This document shows positions 49,160-61,566 of a stretch of 64,000 nt of DNA, piece after piece. Position 1 is the first letter of the stretch, and every line of letters begins with the position of its first letter. The notes under the pieces were generated by a model, which was not told where the DNA came from, made no database searches, and was given only the letters and a program-made list of their open reading frames with translations. A program made the translations under genes and the position numbers. The stretch comes from Stichopus chloronotus (Eukaryota > Echinodermata > Holothuroidea > Aspidochirotida > Stichopodidae), in the NCBI GenBank assembly GCA_021234535.1, contig CM037843.1:21731911-21795910 (forward strand), written 5' to 3'.

Positions 49160-49580
49160 GAGTCGGGTCCAGGGGGGCAAAGCCCCGGAAGCTCTGAGGC
49201 TTACGCATATCTCTGGGTGAAAAAGTAAATCTCATGATAGATATATTTTTGTTCAAAGTACGTCATTGTACCAAAAGATTCCAAACGATTTTAATTATTT
49301 CGGTTATTCCTCTCATCTAAGTTGACAAGATGAAAACTTAATACTCCCTTATGGGGTCCATGGGCAAGGTAACGATGGGCATCCTCCAGATCTGTGAGTT
49401 TTTGCATATTTCTGGGTGACAAATTAAGTCTCAGGATAGTGTACTTCAAATAAGAAAACTTACTACGCCTTGTGGGGTCCAGAGGCAAAGTCCGATGGGG
49501 GTCCCGGGGGGGGGGGGCGAATCCCCGGAAACTGAGGTTTTAGCATATTGGTGGGTACAAAATTGAGTCTCATGGACTTC
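49160..49580. repeat. Three diverged tandem units
   Basis: Units begin GGGTCCA(G/T)GGG or similar (near 49164, 49353 and 49475) and run through GCATAT...TGGGTGA(A/C)AAA and GTCTCA(T/G)G. Spacing is irregular. Sequence at 49712-49725 (GTGCCACCACTG) reads on the minus strand as a CAGTGGTGGCAC hAT-type terminus, so the block may be part of a composite element. Confidence 0.45.
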
Positions 49581-49729
49581 GTAGAACAGAAAGATATGAA
49601 TATAAACAGGTGATAGACAAAAATATCAATGTATTTTTCAGGTCACTTCAGTTGAATGGGGGAAATTGGGGGAAGGGTTCTGACGGGGAGAACCCCATCC
49701 CCCATCCCCTGGTGCCACCACTGATGTTT

Positions 49730-51688
49730 AGGCCCACTCATTCCTTGCTCTGCTTGTGATGCCTTTCCTATTCTATCTGGATACAAAGCCGGGCTATTCC
49801 TTATTTTCAACTCACTTTTCGTGTGTAAACTTCCCTTTGCTACTGTAAGTAACTTCTGCCGAAATCGTCCTATATTTTTGAGGTATTTTTTCTCTTCGGG
49901 AGTTGGCGCAAAAATCGGCCGGCCATGTAATGTGTTCTAAAGTAAAGTTGTTATTTACTTCCGCATTTAATCAAATACCAGAACTATACTACTACACCGC
50001 TGCGGTGTAGATGACGCTGTTGATAGCGCAAACTGCGACTACTGTGTCGGCAAGTAACCACAAAATAAGGTAAAATCACGGAGGTCTTTTCTCTTTATAG
50101 TGTCAGTATACATAGATATGACATGATTATTTTAGATGTACAAGAATTACCGTATTTAAGGGTAAGTCATGGGAATGTGAGCCTACATTGCCGACTGCCA
50201 TTCACAAGTTGTCACAGCCTAACGTGTATATTATTACTGTAGCGCTTGACTTGATCACACGTACAGTAACATCAGAAAACGCCTTAGTTAGGCCCTAGCC
50301 TAACCATACAGTATGTGGACACAATTTCTAGATATACTGTACCTTGGGTCGATCGGTACTTAGAGCTTCATTTGAAGTTTGAGTCGATCAATGCATTCTA
50401 AACTCCAGTGAGGCCATGTGGACGCAAAGGAAGTCCAAAGTAAGCACCACCTGCATCGCAATTTTACTTTGAACAACATCTAAAACAATTATTTTCCATG
50501 TTATTTTGCTTTTCCATGGAAACATTTTCCAAATTTTTTAAGCTCAGCAACATTGCTCACTGTCATGTTTCAAATCATGTTGAGTTTAGTTTGGTATCTT
50601 TTAGTAGAAAAAAAGGATCAGGAGGGACAATTAAGTCCCCATCAAGGACCCTGAAAACAAAAATAACCCAAACAGAAAAAAAAAGGTACACAAGTGAAAC
50701 CCATTCACAAAGCTTAAAGTACTTGCTTTCTTAAGCCCATGAACATTTCGTGCCGTCATTTCATCCCGTAACTTGGCAACCCATTTCACTCATTCACTAC
50801 CCTCTGAGAAAACAAGTAATAACAAATGTTGATGCTACTTTGAACCTTCTGAAGTTGAAGATATTGACCTCTTGTAATTTTATTATTTGCAAACTTAAAA
50901 AAATCAGAAAATGGTTAATTATCAAAACTGCTAACAATCTTGTAGACTTGTATCAAATCTCTACATAGTCATTCAAAATATAGACCAGAATGTCTTTGGT
51001 AAAACTCTAATTCAAAATTTGGATAGAATAGACAATATTTTTTATCATTTTTGACATTGTTATTTATCAATTTGATAATAAACAGAATTTTGATAGACCT
51101 TATTCTGATGTGATTGACTCAAGGTTGCATCATAAGCCTAGTGTTATGTATGGCCTTGTTAAATTCAAAACTTTCTTCCAAGTAATTTTTTTAACACAAC
51201 CAAAAGGTATAAGAATGATAATGGCACATTTATGAATATTTCTGTCAAGTTGCATATATTTTAACAATGTTTTCATATTTTATGAATGAAAATGTTTGTT
51301 AGGTGATCCACTTACGATACCTCCATGCTACTACACAAGTTATGGTGTGCAGTAACTGACAGGGGGCATATAGTATAGGTCAGTAAGTTATAAAAATAAA
51401 CTATCACTGCCTAGCAATTTAATGCATATAAGACCAATTTAAAAAAAAAAAGAACACAAAGAAAAAAAAAACTAGGCTTAAAAACTAGGCTCTTAACTTT
51501 ATCTGTTTTCATAACCTAAGGGTGTGCCAAAGTTCTAGTAACCAGTGGGCTCTGTAATGGTTGGGAGGAGTCCATTTTTACTGAGGTGGTTTTCTGTTTT
51601 TGACTGATTTTTGGGTACAACTGCAGTATACAATGTCTCTGCTAGACATACTACTGAAACTCAGGAGTTGCAGTTGCTAGTTTCATAC
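49730..51688. other. Likely upstream region of the C1orf198-like gene
   Basis: No coding exon recognised. The acceptor directly before the first coding exon implies a 5' UTR exon somewhere upstream, possibly here; its position cannot be fixed from the sequence. Confidence 0.35.
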
Positions 51689-52200
51689 CTGCAACTCCAT
51701 GGACGGCCACTGCAACTTCGCCTCAACTCCAGATTAGCGGCTCAGTGGATTTAAAAAGTTTTCACAAAAAATAAAAGCAGGGTGCATGCTCAGTCATTCT
51801 CAAAATAAGTGCAACTCCATGGACTGCCACTGAAACTCTGCCTCCACTCCAGATTGGAGGCTAAGTGAACTTAAAAACATTTCAGAAAAAAATTATATAC
51901 AGGACGCATGCTCAGACATTCTCAAAGTGACTGCACCTCCATGGTGGTGACCACTGCTGCATCTCCATTCCAGATTGGTGGTTCAGTGGACAAAGAAATT
52001 TCGCAGAAAAAATAAGCGCAGGATGCATGCTCAGTCATTCACAAAGTCACTGCACCACCATGGACGGCCACTGCAAGTTGAGTGCAACTACGCTTCAACG
52101 CAAGATTGGAGGCTAAGTGAACTTTTGTGAAAACATTGTGCACAGGATGCAAGCTCAGTCATTCTCAAAATGACTGCATCACCACGGTGGCCAAAGTTAC
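51689..52200 (+). repeat. ~120-bp tandem repeat, four to five units
   Basis: Units read TGCAACTCCATGGACGGCCA, then a CTCCA(G)ATTGG-like stretch, then GCATGCTCAGTCATTCTCAA. The last motif begins near 51785, 51907, 52026 and 52150, so the period is 119-124 bp. A detached, diverged unit lies at 53255-53380. Confidence 0.75.
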
Positions 52201-52539
52201 TTTGGTGTTAGTCTATCATTAATTGGATCACTCACCAAATTACTGCCAAAATTCTTGGAAATTACCAAAATGGTGTAAATTAACAGTGACTGGCTAATGC
52301 CCATGTAATGCTCATCAAGTTAACCGAGTGTCACCCATGAACACTGACTACAGCATTAGCCACAGAAACAGGAGACTAAATGTGCAGGCAGGCAGATATC
52401 ACAACAGTGAATAAAGCCATCTTTCTACAAATCCAAACCTTGAATCTTAAAATATTTCAGCAACAACAGTTGACAAATAAAACATTAAGATATCATTTAA
52501 ACATTTCTTTAACTAATCTGAAGGCCGCAATTTGCAAAT

Positions 52540-52850
52540 ACAGTAGTGCGGCGTACGCTGATCAGTTTGACGATGAAATACAGCATTTGCCATGGTGGTT
52601 AGGCCACTCACTATCCCTCACCATGTTAGGATATGATTATTTAAACTTTGAGAAGACTCTGCACGATCTTTCCTATCTCTTCTCAACGGACCCCTTTGGA
52701 GATTATAACTTAAAAAATGCATACATGTAATATAAATATCTTAACATGAAATGTGCAACATTTTATGGCAGATATAAGTTTTGAAGCAACATCAATAATT
52801 TTTTTGTGTTTGAACTTTCGTATGCTGCAAAAGTTTTCATGTTTGTTGCA
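52540..52850 (+). repeat. Dispersed repeat, copy A
   Basis: Shares ACCATGTTAGGATATGA, an AAACTTTGA-like stretch, GAAATGTGCAACATTTTAT and a TTGAACTTTCGTATGCTG-like stretch, in order, with 58660-58930. Diverged; no ends recognised. Confidence 0.5.
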
Positions 52851-53254
52851 CTGTGGTTGTTGGCTGTTGTACCAAGGCAGCGCTGACGGCAGCTGGAGTT
52901 GAGAAACCCCCGTTTTCCTTTTTATGGCTGGTAGGCGGTGGCTACAGACCTTCAAACATGCAACAGAATTTTATTGAAATAGGATTGCATAGAAACAAGA
53001 AAAAATGTTCCAAAACAGATTTTGCTTCTTTTTTGAGCAGACAATCAGAAGCTTTGAACAATGTGATATACAAGAAAATGCAGTGAATGCTCGGGGAGCA
53101 CATAAAAAACTTGTTTTTGTTTACAGATATGTCATTGTCAAATTTGTACCTGTAATGGGGTATTTTCTCTTTCCCAAAAAATCAGAATCGGCCCAATTAT
53201 TAAAAACAAAATCGGTAATCCATTTTCTCACTACTGCATAATCGCTTCAATACT

Positions 53255-53380
53255 TAAAATGACTGCACCTCCATAGACAGCCACTGCAAATGCATCTTCA
53301 CTCCAGACTGGAGACTCATTGGACTTATAAATTTTCAGGACAAATAAAAACAGAACGCATTCTCAGCCATTCTCAAATTG
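53255..53380 (+). repeat. Detached unit of the ~120-bp repeat
   Basis: ATGACTGCACCTCCATAGAC, CACTCCAGACTGGAGACTCA and CGCATTCTCAGCCATTCTCA follow the unit order of the 51.7-52.2 kb array. Confidence 0.6.
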
Positions 53381-53682
53381 CAGCTTTAATGGATTTGGGG
53401 GAAAAGTACATTCATAACATTAACTTCACAACTTTGCCTGCAGTCACCTGGCCTCACTGTCCTCTGGTAACAGTAACCGACTCTGGCTGCCCGACGGACA
53501 TTAAAACATTTGACAGATTTAGTGTGTCAAAGTTTGAGCCATGGACATGTCACTGAAGAAAGTGAATTACATAAATGTATTTATGTAGAAAATTGCCATT
53601 ACAACAAAATGTTGTATGCAATTTCGAAATGTGCCTATTTGTTTAGTTTCTTTCATGTTCTCTCACATTTCTCGGTACACAG

Positions 53683-54072
53683 CCGCATATCAGCAACTTT
53701 GAGATGGAAGTTGACCGCACAAATGCGGAAGTCAACAGCTCTGAAGCTGGAGGCTCCAAGAATCTCACCATCGAAGACTTAGCAGATGACTATTTCTCAT
53801 CTGTGAGCTCGATCGCTCGGAAGCTCATCACAGAGAAGCAGAAGAGGAAGGGCAGTCTAAGAAAGAGCTGGGGTAGCCTCAGCCAAGCAGAAAAGGACAA
53901 CCAAATCAACGATTGGTTCATAGATGAGGGTATACGACTCAGATACGAGATCAGGATGCAAGGAGGGAGCTCCATGGTGGCCACTGAGAGTATTTTTCAA
54001 AATTACCCCAAACTGAAAGTCCCAAGTGGAGCTAAAATGGTGCAATATTCAGAATCGGATCAAGCAAATGAA
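53683..54072 (+). CDS. C1orf198: C1orf198-like gene, first coding exon
   Basis: Acceptor TTTCTCGGTACACAG|CC at 53682, 21 bases of leader, ATG at 53704, then 123 codons to donor GAA|GTAAGT. The acceptor ahead of the ATG shows that a 5' UTR exon precedes it. Basic helix-like segment RKLITEKQKRKGSLRKSWG at 39-57. Confidence 0.85.
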
Positions 54073-57000
54073 GTAAGTGTGTATGTACATGTTTCTGTTT
54101 TCTCCCATAGTGGGAGACCTTTGTGTGTATGTAAGTTTGAAGTTCATTCAAACTTTGTTGCAATCTCACTTTGACAGTGAAGAAAAACAATATACTTAAA
54201 TGTAGCAGATACAGTAGTGAAAACAAGAAGCTCCTAAAGTTTACTCTTATCACATCAGATATTGCTATGGGATAAATGTACAAAATGATGGCATTATTGA
54301 TATGCAAGTAAATAAGACACCATAGTAGAGTTGGGCGGTATCGTGGTACCCAAGTCATTACGGATACTCGCAGTACCAGAGGCAAGAATTTGTTGGTGGG
54401 AGTACTGGTACTTTTGAACACTTCGCAGCACCAGAGAAAATTATTGGTAACTGGTACCGTCTCCAAGAAATCAACAAAAATTTTCCTTTTCAAATGTGGC
54501 ATTAGTAGTTACATATCAACGTCAAAACTGACCAAAAATAAATTCCAAATCCATTTTAAAACTTATTGTATCAATATCTCACAAAAACCAAACCTTAACG
54601 CCTCTGAAAGTAGATGTATCCATCGCTGCACATGATCGTGGTTAACCCGGTACACAGTTCACCGTGGTGGTGACTGTCTTACAGCTAATAAAGCATCTGT
54701 GCAGGAGACAATGACTGGGTGTGGTTCCAGAGAGCAGCACCCACAAAGCACTCTATGTCTTGTAGGCACTGTTGGAGAGTGCTTGCAAAATCTTCGAATA
54801 CTAACTCAAAAGGTTACTTCTCTTGTTATTTAGAAGTTAGTCCTTGGCAGTAGCGCATAAACAGATCGCAAATGCTGGGCGGGGATTAATAGTCCTGGGT
54901 GGGGCTGCCCAGCGCTGCTCACTGCAGCTGCAACCCTGGTTACATGGTGTTTTGTAGGACTCAGAAGTAAAACCAGTGAATATTAAAATGCATGATACAA
55001 GTTACATGTGGAGTATGTACCATCTATGGGGTGAAATGCTAAATGCCAGAGCTTTTATCTTTTCAGGTAATTACATGGAGGGATGAATTTTCAGCACCAT
55101 TCTCTTGGGATACTAAGGTCAGGTTCATTTCCTTCTTCCATGGTATATTAATAAGCCTTCAGTACATCTTTTTCATACTTGTACAGTGTTTTGCAGGATG
55201 TTTTCAAAGACTTTTTATCTCATAATCTTCAATGCCAGAAGGCTAACTTTGCATATTACCCATCCTGTGCCTAGTACTGTATGCAGCAAGAGTGTCTCAG
55301 CGATGGACCATGTTCTCTCAAAGAGACACATTCCAGTGTATGGGGATTGCAATCTTTGGTCTAGATTCTCCAGTTAATACAAATGCCCCTTCCACCTCTA
55401 CAGCCACTCTTATGTGGTGCATGCTTATTGCTCTTTACGTCGTTTTGGTAAAGTATTTGAGTGTGTTGTTAATGGTGAAACCAGTCTGCAATAAGTTAAG
55501 ATCAGTCTCAATTACAGTGCATAAAATTGTAATACTAAACTAGTGCACAGTTGGTGCAGTGCGGATCTGGTTACGTGCATAACCCTCGCATTGATGTACG
55601 CCCGTTATTCTTAGAACTGGTTCGATCTGCGTTTAATGTTGATCTAGTTATTTTAATACCGTCACATTTATGTCTTTCATCGTTGATCTATGTTCTGTTT
55701 CTGTAGTCAGCCTATGTTCACACTTGCACAATGATGTACTTGTTTCATTGCTGGTCTAGGTAACATGTATTCTTACCTTCACATTGATGTACATCATAAT
55801 GGTTGATCCAGTTAGCTACATTCACCCCTACATGTTAATGTGCATCTCTCTCTTCTGATCTAGATAGCCTGCATTCACTGCCTACATAGCCTACATCCAC
55901 AGCTTTACATTGATCTAATTGTATATTGGTACCAATCCTTGGACTACTCATCAGAGCCTGAACGAATTAGGAAACGAAAAATACTACCAAAATCGAGCAC
56001 TGCCTGCAGCTTAGTAAACATGAACCTATTTTGAAATATGTGTTCCCTCTGGAACTGTGGTTTTTAAATAGCAGCCTACTTGCTACATCTAGCCCGCCAG
56101 CCAATTTGGCCAGGCCCGCGAACTGAAATCTGGCCCATCAAAAAATATGAGACATGACGCGATTGTCTGTCTTCACATCTATTCTCTGAACAGAGCAGTT
56201 ACTGATGTGACAACCAACACCGGCCTGTAACTTTTACCTCTATTCATGTGTTTCATTTCCTCGAACTATGAATCTGATGGTTTCCTTTAAATGTTTTCAA
56301 ATTAATGGCACGCTCCTTTGTCAGGAATTTCACAAACCTGTCTGTCATCTTCGTGGCATTGTCCTTATTTTATGTGTGCTTCACGCAAAATCATTTCCCA
56401 TGGATGGACTGAGTGTTTGATCCAGCTGTAAACCATCTGCCTTTCACCTGAGAGGCCTGGATCTGATCGATACCAAAGATTTAAGAAATGGCACTTACTG
56501 CTGACGTGAATGGTGCTGTGCATGAGCAATGGAGTAGGTCGGTAGGGAAAACAATCCAGTGCCCAACAACTGGGAGAAGAGAACCGTGGGCGCTGCTAGT
56601 AAAACTGGATGGTTAGAGAAATGTGGCGTAAATCTTAAACCCACCCCATGGCAGTGTCTCCTATTTACGCAATTGGTACATGCCACAAAGTATCATCGAT
56701 TGAGTGTATAATAATAAATTTGGAGAATAAGAATGCCTACTCCTAGCCTGAATAATTTAGAAATGGACTTTGCCTAGAATGACCGCCACTTGATGGTGCG
56801 GCTCCGTCAGCCTGCGCTGATCAATAATAAACCTCACATGGCCTGCTGAAGAAAATAAGTAAGAACTTTTTGTCAAGAATGTGCCTAAAACCCAAGCACT
56901 GCACTACATCAGGCATTGCCACATAGAGCAGTGGTTCACGATGTTGGGTGCTGTTTCTGAATTATGCTCGGTGCTTTCTGTTTGCATCAGTATTCTTTGA

Positions 57001-60000
57001 GCAGATCATTGACTGATACCGATGATCATTTGTTTAAATTGAACTATTCAGAATCATGCGACATGAAATGCAGAGAATGTGTTCCATCATTGTATTATGT
57101 TTTGTTTTGTCCTTTTCTCCATTTGTAGTGCCAACAAAATCTTGGATTATTTGGAGAGGAAGTAGCATCCACACCAGACGCTTCTGAGAGCAACCTCAGT
57201 ACCTCCCAAGTATCCAGTGATCTTGACAGCTCTGACCTTTTCTCACGAGTAAAGGTATGTCCTCACTGCATCAGGTAGTGGTTCATCAACAGTGACGTGC
57301 AATCCCATGAAATGTGCAGCTGTTCTGATGAGGAGAGCCTTAAGAGGGATTTTGAATGGCCAAACAAACAGCATTGCATATTTCAGTTGTTGGTCCTTGA
57401 AGCAATTTCATACATGACTGCATCAAGGTCAGTTTAGCTGCCTGCAAGTTACTCACTAAACCGGTTGGCCTTACATTGCTGTTCATCAAAAGTTCTGTAC
57501 AGATCACAAAAAATGACACCAGCAGTACAAGCAGCACTAATATAGCGTCTTCTGGTTCACAACCAGCATTTTGGTGCTTGTATGAAAGAAATGTAGTTTG
57601 TGAGCGGTGTTACTGGTTTGGACCTAAATTTTCAAGTGTTTTCATCCTCAACGGTTCAGGGTCAACAAATTGTTTGAGATGTACTTACCGCAGACTTGAA
57701 GGAATTTAAGCTGGTCATGTATTCCCTATACAAATGACTATGACAAGTTTTGCCATTTACACTGTACTTTAAACAGAGATATTTCACTCTCTGTATGTGA
57801 GGAAGTTTGCGTCCACTTTCCCATTGACAGTCGTTGTCGAGCATCTTCCTGGTTGCATGAGCTGATTGGTCAATTTCATCACAATATCATAGAAAGCACA
57901 TTACAAAATGGAAATTGTAACCAATAATGATATTTAATGTCTGTTGGATGGAAAAAATTGATATTGATATATCAACATAAAAATGTGGATATTCACCTGT
58001 ATACAGGTTCCCCCACCCCCAAAAAAAATTTCACAACATCAATAATTGTAGTGTGTGAGTCATTTTTGTGTGCAAGTTGTTTCCTGATAACATTATCAAG
58101 TGTGTACCTTTAATGAACAGAAACTAGGAGGAAGTTGCCGTGTTGAAAATGCCAACACTTGCATGGTCTCATTGGCATAGCTGAAAATGGGTCAATGTAT
58201 GGGTCAATGTATGACCTGCATACTGTTCCCTTCCCTTAACCTTCTTTGCAATTGGCCAGCAGGACCACCCAGTTTCAGATTGTGGCCTTAAGTGGCCTGC
58301 CAGAAGTGGCCTGACAGCCTTGTAATTGACCATGGATATCATTTTAGTCAATGAAAGTTGAAAAGTTTTCATTACTGCTCGTAACAGTCGGTCAGAAGTG
58401 GATCGGAAACACATCTCCGCATCGTGGCTGTTAGAAAAGGTGAATCATGTAATAAATGACTGTCACGCACATAAAAACAGACCTCGGCTACTGCTCAGAA
58501 CGTATCCTGCATCCCCTAAATGTCATCAAGAATACATGAGGAGAGTAAATGTGATGATGCATACATACATAAGTATGTGCTATATTGCAACCCTCAGGGA
58601 AGCCATGTTACAAATTCACATTTCACAATTTACTACTGCAATAGTCTGCTGCTCACTTGAGATATGTAATTGCTGAGGTGGGTAGGCTATCCACTGTTCA
58701 ACTCACCATGTTAGGATATGAACACTTAACATTTGAAGCCTCTGGTTTTACACAATTTCTTCTATTTCTTATCATGAAACACTTTCTTCCATGAAGTATA
58801 GCTTAGTTTGCTTGAAATGTGTAACATTTCATAGAGTTTTTAACTTTTATAATGCAGTAATGTGCCTAAGATCATCAATGATTTTCTTTTTGCGATTGAA
58901 CTTTCATCATGCTGAAATGTCATTGTCATCCTATTAGACCTGGTCTTATGCTTTCTGTACTCTTTTATTATTAATGTGGACTCTGAGTTGGCAAAAAGGA
59001 AAAAAAACAAACCCATGTGAAAATTTTTACCTCTTCTATAGACCCTCAAACAGGCTATAGAGTTGAAAACCAGGTTAATTTAAAAATCTTACAAGTTTTG
59101 ATTGGAATTTGCTTTGTTTTGAAGAGAAAAATCTGTGGCCACCACACACTTAGTAGACTTGTGCCTGATCAACAGAAAAAAGGTTAGTTTGGGATCAACA
59201 GGGATCAAATTGTTAAAACATTGTAAATACAATATCTCAAGAAGTGACTTGGACAAATCTCGTATTTGGTATGTAGGTGTACCATATTGAGTACATGAAT
59301 TATATTGTTTTTAGTGGAGGTCAGTGGTCTTTTAACACACCTGCCAACAAACATATTCATCACAAAATCATTGAAACCACACTGCATTTATGCATTCTGG
59401 TTTATCAGTTGTACTTTTTCAAGTACGATTGGCACTTTAAGTTAGCTAGCCAGTCTGGACCTGTTGAGGAGGACTTTTAACTGGCCCGGCAGCATTTCAA
59501 CTGGCTTTTGGACAAGGAACCTTCGGCGATACTGTGAATATCATACACCGATGCTTAGTGTAAATATTCACATAGTATAAATATATGTACCAAATATAGT
59601 TTTGGGAACTAAACTTCAATGTTATCTATACATTGGTACCATACAAGCAAAATTTAATATCAATATCATGGGTATGGAGTTCACTACTCTGTCCATAATA
59701 TCCGGATGGACCTCACTGATGGTATCCAGTACATTTTTAAATGCCGCACATTGGACCGTGCATGTCGTGATCAGTGGGGAAGTACTTTAGGATAAGTGGT
59801 AGGTAAGATACAGTTGGTAGTGACCAGATAACTTCAAAATTTGCAAATGTCGGGGTATGTTGTTGCTTTTGGCTTTAATTGATTTCTTGTTAATATTGAC
59901 AATTGTCCAACATGGAGTACAATGGTGTGAATTTGCAAGCAAATGCAATTCTCACTGCTTGCTGTATGCTGTTTTTCATTATGAACTATATTATTCTGTA

Positions 60001-61566
60001 GTTGATGGCTTCATGCTGTAAGCATTCTGCAACTTCAGTCAAGTTTAATAGTAACATTAAGTAAATTTAATCTTTCTGTCTAATCAGTGAAAAGGGTATC
60101 ACCAGTGAAGGAGATTGAAATTTCATAGAAAAAAAAAAACAGGGGAAAGTTTTAGTTCTTCGCTGGTGAAAACCATATCTCAATATCATTTCCTGTTTGG
60201 AAATTATTAATTTAGAGTTCAACGAAGCTCACTGTCTGGAAAACTTTGTAAATGTGCACTCGAGGAATATTCGATTTGAAGTTGACTGTGAGTGTGGTAC
60301 TGTATCAAGATCAATTGCCATTTGAGGTTAACAAAATGCAAATCCTAATAAAAACCTAAGATGTTTGATTTAGTTGAAAGAATAAGCAGGGTTCTCATGG
60401 TCATGGAAAACCTGAAGTAGTCATGAAAATGTTGAAAATTATTTCAAGGCCTTGGAGAGTTTTGAAATCACAAAATTGACATTGTTTCATTCTCACTTGT
60501 AATATAAAAATGTAATTTTAAGCTCATAATATCAAAATTTATTCTTCTCTTGACCTTACATTGTTTTTGATCTTATAGTTGACATCCTTTTGTAAGATGT
60601 TGGGAGGAAGGCCATGGAAATTCATTTAGTCCTGAAAACATCATTGGGCAGTCATGAACGTAGATACCATAAAAGTGCAGGAACCCTGGTTAAGCTTTTG
60701 CAGACACTGATCAATTTAATGTAAGACCCTTGCTGGTCAATAATTGTGTAACATTTCTTACTCTCTCTGTTGTCAAGGAATCACTCAGTTTTTTAGCTGT
60801 CTATGCTATCAGTAAACTCCAGCAAATCACCTGGTATATTTCAATGGATGTAATCTTTAAGTTTTTCAATTTATTCTCAACACAGGATAAAACTAACAGG
60901 CTAAGCAGTGGAGATATAAACATACATGTAAACCCCACATTCAATCTGGATTCCAAGGTGGCGGAAAGTGGAAGCGGTTCCCAGGTGATCAACAGACGGG
61001 AACCACAGCCAGTTGTGACCCAACCCAGAGCTACCCAAAAGCTAACCACTGATCAGAACAGTAAGCCTGTCGTGAGTTCTGCATTTCCTGTTCAAAAGCC
61101 CAGTCAACCGCCACCCGTCACACCAGGAACGGCCACGACGAGAACCACCCTAACCTCCAGCCGGATCTCTCAGTCTTCTATCAGCAGCAGGTCTAGTTAT
61201 TCTTCTACATCTTCTACCCGTCCATCTCAGCCACCTCCTTCTATACCTCCAGGCATGCCTAAGCCTTCACAACCTGCTCCATCAGCTGCATCACGCCGAC
61301 CAGCCGACATGCCCCCCCTGCCTCCCCAGAAACCAAAGGTGCAGTCTCCGAAGGCAACTGAGAGACCTCCAACAAAGACCGTCTCACCACAGCCGTCGCT
61401 GAGTAAATCGTCAGACAGAGGGATGAAAGAAACACTGTTCAGTCAGACCCTGGATGAAATAGATTTCAGACTGGACCTGGATAAGACAACAACTTTGACC
61501 AATAATACTGATGAGAGCACCACAGCGGTAGCACCTGATGATCATGAGTCCGAGGAGGATGAGAAG
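53683..61566 (+). CDS. C1orf198: C1orf198-like protein (DUF4706 family), four coding exons seen, 3' end missing
   Basis: Coding segments 53704-54072, 55067-55117, 57129-57254 and 60886-61566, all phase 0 with GT-AG introns, give at least 409 residues. The N-terminal DUF4706-like region has YFSSVSSIARKLI at 30-42, then a SWGSLSQAEKDNQI segment. Exon 3 encodes ITWRDEFSAPFSWDTK, a close match to the most conserved stretch of vertebrate C1orf198. Exon 5 is Pro/Ser-rich and includes KETLFSQTLDEIDF, matching the conserved DTLFSEP region. The vertebrate protein's short conserved C-terminus was not found by 64000, so the last exon is probably outside. Function is not established in the family; an intracellular adaptor role is only a guess from the proline motifs. 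Confidence 0.85.
54331..54460 (+). repeat. Dispersed repeat with TTGGGCGGTA head, copy A
   Basis: TTGGGCGGTA followed by repeated GTACC and AGTAC motifs; a second copy begins with the same ten bases at 61921. Intronic. Confidence 0.4.
55067..55117 (+). CDS. C1orf198: C1orf198-like gene, 51-nt exon
   Basis: Acceptor CTTTTATCTTTTCAG|GTA and donor AAG|GTCAGG enclose 17 codons, VITWRDEFSAPFSWDTK. This is the clearest family match in the gene; the tryptophans and SAPFSW are shared with the vertebrate protein. Confidence 0.88.
55560..55930 (+). repeat. Degenerate tandem repeat, about 65-75 bp units
   Basis: Repeated blocks of GTTGATCTA or TGATCTAG, AGCCTACATTCAC and TTCACATTGATGTAC in intronic sequence. 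Highly diverged and not cleanly periodic. Confidence 0.4.
55931..57128. other. C1orf198-like intron, unremarkable part
   Basis: No extra exon or repeat recognised; ends in CATTTGTAG acceptor at 57128. Confidence 0.45.
57129..57254 (+). CDS. C1orf198: C1orf198-like gene, 126-nt exon
   Basis: Acceptor CTCCATTTGTAG|TGC and donor AAG|GTATGT enclose 42 codons, CQQNLGLFGEEVAS then a Ser-rich run (SNLSTSQVSSDLDSSDLFSRVK). No known domain; placed by phase and splice signals. Confidence 0.72.
57255..58659. other. C1orf198-like intron, unremarkable part
   Basis: No exon seen; frames at 57476-57709 and 58398-58676 have no support. Confidence 0.45.
58660..58930 (+). repeat. Dispersed repeat, copy B
   Basis: Matches 52540-52850 in order (ACCATGTTAGGATATGA, GAAATGTGTAACATTTCAT, TTGAACTTTCATCATGCTG). 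It lies in an intron of the C1orf198-like gene. Confidence 0.5.
59200..59345 (+). repeat. Single unit of the ~145-bp repeat
   Basis: CATTGTAAATACAATATCTCAAGAAG, a CATATTGAGTACATGA-like stretch, and TTGTTTTTAGTGGAGGTCAGTGGTC follow the unit order of the 22.6 kb array. One unit only, no hairpin head. Confidence 0.65.
60387..60688 (+). mobile_element. 302-bp hAT-like MITE with CAGGGTTC ends
   Basis: Left end CAGGGTTCTCATGGTCATGG, right end complement CAGGGTTCCTGCAC. The interior GGAAAACCTG...AGTCATGAAAATG resembles a widespread animal hAT-derived short element (recognised from memory, not searched). No target duplication could be confirmed. Intronic. Confidence 0.55.
60886..61566 (+). CDS. C1orf198: C1orf198-like gene, long Pro/Ser-rich exon
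   Basis: Acceptor TTCTCAACACAG|GAT and donor GAGAAG|GTAAGT enclose 227 codons. Features: KPSQPPPVTPG, a Ser/Thr/Arg run, RPSQPPPSIPPGMPKPSQPAP, MPPLPPQKPK (SH3-ligand-like), then KETLFSQTLDEIDFRLDLD and an acidic end (ESEEDEK). Codon and residue bias clearly differ from the surrounding intron. Confidence 0.85.
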
